A stretch of DNA of 10,705 nucleotides. Source: Arenicella sp. GTDB lineage: Bacteria; Pseudomonadota; Gammaproteobacteria; Arenicellales; Arenicellaceae. Shown piece after piece: positions 7,278-10,705 of this stretch (position 1 is its first letter; each line of letters opens with the position of its first letter). The notes under the pieces are model-generated. The model was not told the DNA's origin. It saw only the letters and a program-made list of their open reading frames with translations, and did no database searches. Location: assembly GCA_016763815.1 (NCBI GenBank), contig JAESTB010000265.1, positions 1 to 10,705 of the forward strand, given 5' to 3'. The position numbers and the translations under genes are program-made.

Positions 7278-7317
7278 GCATAACACGGCTTTATAATCGA
7301 CATTAAGCGTGTTATGC
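7278..7317. repeat. 10-base perfect inverted repeat with 20-base loop
   Basis: GCATAACACG (7278-7287) and CGTGTTATGC (7308-7317) are perfect inverted copies around a 20-base centre. On the plus strand a run of six T starts five bases later, but no plus-strand gene precedes it. On the minus strand no T run follows, so it is a poor terminator for the ferredoxin reductase gene, although a transcript from that gene would carry it as a stem-loop. Integron attC cores were considered, but the ends do not fit the consensus. Confidence 0.45.
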
Positions 7318-7473
7318 CCACTTTTTTACTTTCGAGCTCGAGAACTAACCGTATAGACTCAGCGGCTAGTTGGCATTGAATCGACAATGGTGATTCATAG
7401 CTTTCCACAGCTATAAGGCCACGACTTATAAAAGCCCATCACACATCGGCTAAGAGCCTCGCCTCAACAGCGC

Positions 7474-8661
7474 TTACTCAGACGCCTCCAGCATAATTAA
7501 TTTCTTCGCTTTGATGAATTCCGCCGGCGAGTTTAAAGCATCAAGCGCAATGAGCTTTCCATGTTTAAAATAGCGCACTGAAAACTTAGCGCCTTTTACA
7601 TCACCCTCAACTTTGTAATCGTCATACCCCGCCAATAAACCGGCGGTTTGTAGCTTTACATCGTATTGGTCTGACCAGAACCATGGTAACTGCTTGTAGA
7701 CGACGTCTTTTCCACAAATAGCCTTAGCGGCCGTCTTTGCTTGTGCTACCGCATTTGGCACGGATTCAAGGCGAATTCGGCGATGGTAAATGAAATTAGG
7801 GTGATTACTACAATCACCAACCGCGTAAATAAAAGGGTCTGCAGTCCGGGTAAACTCATCAACCACAATGCCGTTATCACAGAGAAGGCCGGCGTCATCG
7901 GCAAGCTCTGTATTGGGTATCACACCGATACCGACGATAGCGCAATCAAATTCAAGTTTTTCGCCATTGGCTAGCACTGCAAAATATTTACCGTCAATCT
8001 CGGCAAATTTTTCAAGTGCAGTATTTAGTCTAATCTCGACACCAGCTTGGGCATGCATATTCTGATAGAAGCTAGAAACCACGGGGCTAGTAACACGCGC
8101 CAGCACTCTATCCATTGCTTCTAGAACGGTGACGTTCAAACCCTGTTTAGTGGCCGATGCCGCGACCTCTAAACCAATGTAACCCGCACCGACTATCAGT
8201 AATTTAGCCGACGATTTCAGTGCTTTCTTTATGTCATCGACATCGGCCATCGTTCTAAGATATTTAATACTGTGCAAGTCACCACCCTCCACCGATAAAT
8301 AGCGAGCACGAGTACCTGTGGCAATAATCAGGTGGCTATAATCTATATTTTTGCCATCATCGAGGGTCACGTATTTTTCTTGCCGATTAATCGATTCAAC
8401 CCGTCTACCGATAAAAAGGTCGACTTTAGCCTTCAGGTAAAATTGCGGATTTTTAATCGCCAGTTTCTCGACACCAAGTTCACCTTTGTAATAGGCTTTC
8501 GACAAAGGCGGGCGTTGATATGGTAAATTTTTTTCATCACCAACTAATGCAATAGAACCCTCCCAGCCAGACTTCCGCAACGTCGATATTGCTTCGGCGG
8601 CAGCATGACTAGCGCCAATAATAACTACGTTCTCAATTCTTTTCTTAACTGTGTTTTTCAT
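7474..8661 (-). CDS. FAD-dependent ferredoxin reductase (BphA4/rubredoxin-reductase type)
   Basis: The product has 395 residues from the ATG at 8661. It shows an N-terminal FAD Rossmann motif VVIIGASHAAAEA (12-24, Ser in place of the usual second Gly), ATGTRAR (114-120), a second NAD-binding motif IVGAGYIGLEVA (156-167), the FAD motif YAVGDCSN (279-286), RLESVPNAVAQA (297-308) and PWFWSDQYDVKLQ (326-338), typical of oxygenase-coupled reductases. Such proteins pass electrons from NADH to a ferredoxin or rubredoxin that feeds an oxygenase. The frame is open back to 8781, but that stretch covers a predicted promoter and operator. The ATG at 8661 has GGAGTG 8 bases upstream, the best site; ATG 8715 (413 residues, weak GAGAG) is an alternative. 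It is divergent from marR and the Rieske oxygenase, its likely partner. No ferredoxin gene is in the window. Confidence 0.9.
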   Translation of the reverse strand: MKNTVKKRIENVVIIGASHAAAEAISTLRKSGWEGSIALVGDEKNLPYQRPPLSKAYYKGELGVEKLAIKNPQFYLKAKVDLFIGRRVESINRQEKYVTLDDGKNIDYSHLIIATGTRARYLSVEGGDLHSIKYLRTMADVDDIKKALKSSAKLLIVGAGYIGLEVAASATKQGLNVTVLEAMDRVLARVTSPVVSSFYQNMHAQAGVEIRLNTALEKFAEIDGKYFAVLANGEKLEFDCAIVGIGVIPNTELADDAGLLCDNGIVVDEFTRTADPFIYAVGDCSNHPNFIYHRRIRLESVPNAVAQAKTAAKAICGKDVVYKQLPWFWSDQYDVKLQTAGLLAGYDDYKVEGDVKGAKFSVRYFKHGKLIALDALNSPAEFIKAKKLIMLEASE

Positions 8662-8669
8662 TGCGTGTT

Positions 8670-8675
8670 CACTCC
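8670..8675 (-). promoter_or_regulatory. Ribosome binding site that decides the ferredoxin reductase start
   Basis: GGAGTG on the minus strand lies 8 bases before the ATG at 8661. It is stronger than the sites before the upstream in-frame ATGs, and a start here places the FAD motif 11 residues from the N terminus, as is usual in the family. Confidence 0.65.
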
Positions 8676-8714
8676 AACTATCGCGGCGCTCGGTTACTTT
8701 ATTTAAAAACCCCA

Positions 8715-8742
8715 TTGACAAACTCTCATCATTTACTATTAT
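8715..8742 (+). promoter_or_regulatory. Predicted sigma70 promoter of the marR-like gene
   Basis: A perfect -35 TTGACA (8715-8720), a 16-base spacer, and the -10 TATTAT (8737-8742, five of six consensus bases). Transcription would start near 8750, about 90 bases before the GTG start of the marR-like gene. The -10 shares five positions with the -10 of the opposite promoter, and its end enters the palindrome at 8741-8760. Confidence 0.6.
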
Positions 8743-8743
8743 A
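8738..8743 (-). promoter_or_regulatory. Predicted -10 element of the ferredoxin reductase gene
   Basis: A perfect TATAAT on the minus strand. The -35 at normal spacing (CTATTA, 8766-8761) is poor, which may mean help from an activator. Transcription would begin near 8731. That rules out a start codon at 8781 and leaves a leader of about 70 bases before the ATG at 8661. Confidence 0.5.
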
Positions 8744-8760
8744 GTTAATATATTAACTAT
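8741..8760. promoter_or_regulatory. Perfect 20-base palindrome, likely operator of the MarR-type regulator
   Basis: ATAGTTAATATATTAACTAT reads the same on both strands. CTATT (8736-8740) and AATAG (8762-8766) extend the symmetry with one unpaired base. It overlaps both predicted -10 elements in the spacer between the ferredoxin reductase and marR-like genes. MarR-family dimers commonly bind A/T-rich palindromes of this size in divergent spacers and are displaced by aromatic ligands (family knowledge). That this MarR binds here is inference. Confidence 0.7.
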
Positions 8761-8840
8761 TAATAGATTAATCAATACCATTTGTCGTTACGCGATTTAA
8801 AGAATGGTTACGGTTACTAAATTCGACTACAGAGAGAAAC

Positions 8841-9269
8841 GTGGATAAGTTCGATAAATCACTACCGATGATGCTGCACCGCACCTTAGACACAATTATT
8901 CCGCATTATCGAAAGGTGTTTAAAGAGCACGGAATTTCCGAACAGCAGTGGCGAATTCTTCGCGTTCTCTGGGAGGTGCACGACTGCACTAGTGCTGAGC
9001 TCGCCAAAAAGACGTTACTACCTAGCCCAAGCATGGTCGGAATCATAGATCGAATGACGTCGAAGAACCTCGTTACTCGACAACGCAGTGATGAAGACAG
9101 ACGAATTGTGCACGTCAGCCTTACCGAGAAAGGCCAAACTTTACACGCTGAATTAATGCCGCAGATCGACGCCGTATATAAACAAATAATGAGTCGCTGC
9201 GACAGCGACGCTTGGCAAACCATGATTAACACTCTGCAAGTAATCGTCGACACGGATTCGAACAACTAA
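8841..9269 (+). CDS. MarR-family transcriptional regulator, HpaR-like
   Basis: The product has 142 residues. The winged helix-turn-helix is clear: GISEQQWRILRVLWE (31-45), SAELAKKTLLPSPSMVGIIDRM with the recognition helix at about 62-74, then the wing SDEDRRIVHVSLTEKG (83-98) with the Asp-x-Arg-Arg pattern of the family. The EQQWRILR and LPSPSMVGIIDRM blocks recall HpaR, the homoprotocatechuate pathway repressor, though this is resemblance only. The start is a GTG at 8841 with AGAGAG a few bases upstream. It is followed after 34 bases by the Rieske oxygenase gene, probably in one transcript, and faces the ferredoxin reductase gene across a spacer with a 20-base palindrome. The likely role is an aromatic-ligand-responsive repressor of itself and of both oxygenase components (inference). 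Confidence 0.9.
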   Translation: MDKFDKSLPMMLHRTLDTIIPHYRKVFKEHGISEQQWRILRVLWEVHDCTSAELAKKTLLPSPSMVGIIDRMTSKNLVTRQRSDEDRRIVHVSLTEKGQTLHAELMPQIDAVYKQIMSRCDSDAWQTMINTLQVIVDTDSNN

Positions 9270-9303
9270 CAACGCATGGCCTATCAAACTAGAGATTAAG
9301 AAA

Positions 9304-10413
9304 ATGACTGAGAAAAAACGATATTTTATCGAAAACTTGTGGTACGCCGCGGCCTGGGAATACGAAGTAGCCGAGGCCGACAACAAACTCGCTCGAACCA
9401 TTTGCGAAACACCCTTGGTTTTTTATCAAGGCGACACTGACAATTACATTGCCTTAGACGACCGTTGCTGCCATCGCGCAGCACCGCTGTCTATTGGCCG
9501 AGTTGAAGGAAACTGCATTCGCTGCATGTATCACGGTATGTTGTACGACGAAAAAGGCCAGGTTGTTGAAATACCGGGGCAGCAACATATTTCTAAATCG
9601 CTAAAGGTTCGTAGCTACCCAGTAGTCGCCAAAGGCGGAATGATATGGATTTGGATGGGCGACAAAGACCTCGCCAATGAAGATGATATTTACGACTTTC
9701 CGCCACTTAGTGACAAGGAAAACTGGCGCGGTTTTGATAAAGAAGCCTACCTTCATTACGATGCAAATTGGTTATTGATCGTTGATAACCTAGCCGATTT
9801 TTCTCACGTAGCATTTGTCCATACCAATACCTTAGGTGGCTCCGAGGCCTATGCATACAGCACGCTCCCCGAGAACATTGAAAAGCACGATGATGGCTTT
9901 TCAATGGAGCGCTGGCACCGAGATAGCAATGCCCCCCCCTTTCACGCCAAAGTAATTCCAGCAAGCGAACAAGGCGATAAACTCGACCGCGCCAATATTG
10001 TTAGCATGCGCCTACCGGGCGTATTCCTAATGGAAACCTTATTCGCGCCGGTCGGCTGGAATGAAGAAATAGACGGCCGCAGCAATGTACGAGAATATCG
10101 AAACTGCCAATTCATGACGCCAGAGACGCGTAATACAACACATTTTTTCTGGAACTATATGCACAACAAAGACATGGATAAGCCGGAAGTTTCGGCCTCG
10201 CTAAAAGAGTCTCTTTTAGAAGGATTCATGGAAGATAAATTGTTCATCGAAGATCAGCAAAAGCTCCTAGAACTCAGCCCTGATTTCGTGCCTCGCGCCA
10301 TCGCCGCAGACGAAGCATTTGTTCATTTCAGAAATAAGTGGGCGGCAGGGTTAAAAGCAGAAGATGCCGCAAACCCTTTAATTCACAAAGAAAACAAACG
10401 ATCAATTTTATAA
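9304..10413 (+). CDS. Rieske non-heme iron oxygenase, VanA-type oxygenase component
   Basis: The product has 369 residues. The N-terminal Rieske [2Fe-2S] domain has ligands Cys55, His57 (CCH) and Cys74, His77 (CMYHG). The catalytic domain shows NLADFSHVAFVH (162-173), giving iron ligands His168 and His173 and the bridging Asp165. The carboxylate ligand is probably Asp311 in FMEDKLFIEDQQ. Length and layout fit vanillate O-demethylase (VanA), dicamba demethylase and related enzymes, which hydroxylate or O-demethylate aromatic acids using electrons delivered through a reductase. VanA usually pairs with a VanB-type reductase; here the neighbour is instead the FAD ferredoxin reductase. Start ATG at 9304 has only a weak upstream GAG. 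The gene ends 48 bases before a strong terminator. Substrate is not readable from sequence, and all iron ligands are intact. Confidence 0.92.
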   Translation: MTEKKRYFIENLWYAAAWEYEVAEADNKLARTICETPLVFYQGDTDNYIALDDRCCHRAAPLSIGRVEGNCIRCMYHGMLYDEKGQVVEIPGQQHISKSLKVRSYPVVAKGGMIWIWMGDKDLANEDDIYDFPPLSDKENWRGFDKEAYLHYDANWLLIVDNLADFSHVAFVHTNTLGGSEAYAYSTLPENIEKHDDGFSMERWHRDSNAPPFHAKVIPASEQGDKLDRANIVSMRLPGVFLMETLFAPVGWNEEIDGRSNVREYRNCQFMTPETRNTTHFFWNYMHNKDMDKPEVSASLKESLLEGFMEDKLFIEDQQKLLELSPDFVPRAIAADEAFVHFRNKWAAGLKAEDAANPLIHKENKRSIL

Positions 10414-10461
10414 CTCAAGCTAGAATCTGTTTTGCAATTGATCTACTAATCATCTTGCTTC

Positions 10462-10499
10462 GCCCTTGTCACAACATGTAGTTTGACAGGGGCTTTTTT
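10462..10499 (+). terminator. Rho-independent terminator after the Rieske oxygenase gene
   Basis: GCCCTTGTCA (10462-10471) pairs with TGACAGGGGC (10484-10493), with one U-G pair. The 12-base loop can form an extra AAC/GTT pairing. Six T follow at 10494-10499. It lies 48 bases after the stop and marks the end of the marR-Rieske transcript. Confidence 0.88.
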
Positions 10500-10566
10500 A
10501 TAAACAACGGTTTAGCCATTTACACAGTAGTTAGTATGTCCTCGCCACACTTGTTACCAGGCTGGC

Positions 10567-10698
10567 TTACTCATCTAATTTTTGGCGCTGATTATCGCAG
10601 TCTTCATGTAGCGGCTTAATTTGTCTCCACAGCGACTTTAAATGTCATCTTTCTTGGTAGCCCAGTCGTTTAAGCGAAGTTATTAATGCCCCCCTTAT
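10567..10698 (-). pseudogene. Possible decayed 3' end of an unrecognised gene
   Basis: Minus-strand reading from 10698 gives 17 open codons ending KRLGYQER, then a TGA (10647-10645). In the same frame 25 more codons follow (HLKSLWRQIKPLHEDCDNQ and onward) to a TAA at 10569-10567. The charged, helix-like composition looks more protein-like than the other frames. The upstream part meets a TAG at 10701-10699, right at the window edge. I do not recognise the family. It may be a transposase or other relic, or chance. Confidence 0.2.
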
Positions 10699-10705
10699 CT
10701 AAGAA

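Larger units (their letters stand above)
6929..7473. other. 545-base spacer without a supportable gene
   Basis: No convincing coding sequence was found on either strand between the aldehyde dehydrogenase start and the ferredoxin reductase stop. It contains several symmetric sequences: CCTAACCATGGTTGGG (7005-7020), CTCTGCAGAG (7246-7255), a 10-base inverted repeat (7278-7317), TGAATC/GATTCA (7377-7397) and ATAGCT/AGCTAT (7397-7414). A 38-codon minus-strand reading frame at 7121-7237 has no ribosome site. The spacer should hold the aldehyde dehydrogenase promoter, but no clear -35/-10 pair was seen. No strong terminator for the ferredoxin reductase gene was found. Confidence 0.6.

Noticed and set aside
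7278..7317. Integron attC-like recombination site
   Set aside because: The ends do not fit the RYYYAAC and GTTRRRY core consensus and no integrase or cassette is visible.
8662..8781. N-terminal extension of the ferredoxin reductase frame by 40 residues
   Set aside because: It overlaps the predicted -10, the 20-base palindrome and the -35 of the opposite promoter, and the ATG at 8661 has a much better ribosome site. A shorter extension starting at 8715 cannot be fully excluded.
8906..9401. Minus-strand frames across the marR-like gene and the start of the Rieske gene
   Set aside because: They are shadows of well-supported plus-strand genes, with no family resemblance or start signals.
1..10705. 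CRISPR arrays, tRNA or rRNA genes
   Set aside because: No regularly spaced direct repeats, no cloverleaf-forming sequence and no conserved rRNA blocks were seen.

Overview
The window looks like an accessory catabolic region of a Gammaproteobacterium, perhaps marine. This is inferred from moderate GC content, the gene families present and the Gram-negative envelope genes; no taxonomic marker is present. Eight genes are complete or nearly so. Six are on the minus strand (mauD edge fragment, mauE, amine dehydrogenase large subunit, TonB-dependent receptor, LuxR-type regulator, aldehyde dehydrogenase) and a ferredoxin reductase follows on the same strand. Two are on the plus strand (MarR-type regulator, Rieske oxygenase).

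Left part (1-2097, minus strand): three genes in the order large subunit, mauE, mauD, typical of tryptophan-tryptophylquinone (TTQ) amine dehydrogenase clusters. The catalytic light chain would be expected just beyond the left edge. mauE ends at an in-frame TAA, but the same frame continues for 43 codons that look like the missing last membrane helix and tail of MauE. The gene is therefore interrupted by one stop codon.

The 354-base gap at 2098-2451 holds a probable 160-base MITE-like element (imperfect terminal inverted repeats, 5-base target duplication ATCAT), a 19-base palindrome touching the insertion point, and the rho-independent terminator of the TonB-dependent receptor gene.

Middle (2452-6928, minus strand): an outer-membrane TonB-dependent receptor, a LuxR-type regulator with no obvious autoinducer-domain signature, and an NAD(P)-dependent aldehyde dehydrogenase. 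A noncoding stretch with several inverted repeats (6929-7473) follows.

Right part (7474-10413): a BphA4/rubredoxin-reductase-type FAD reductase (minus strand) is divergent from a marR-like regulator and a VanA-type Rieske oxygenase (plus strand). The divergent spacer has overlapping promoters and a perfect 20-base palindrome across both -10 elements, so one repressor could control both directions. A strong terminator closes the Rieske gene.

Working model (inference): the locus takes up and breaks down an amine-bearing, possibly aromatic compound. The receptor imports it, the TTQ dehydrogenase makes the aldehyde, the aldehyde dehydrogenase makes the acid, and the Rieske oxygenase with its reductase hydroxylates or demethylates the ring or side group. 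No substrate can be read from the sequence.
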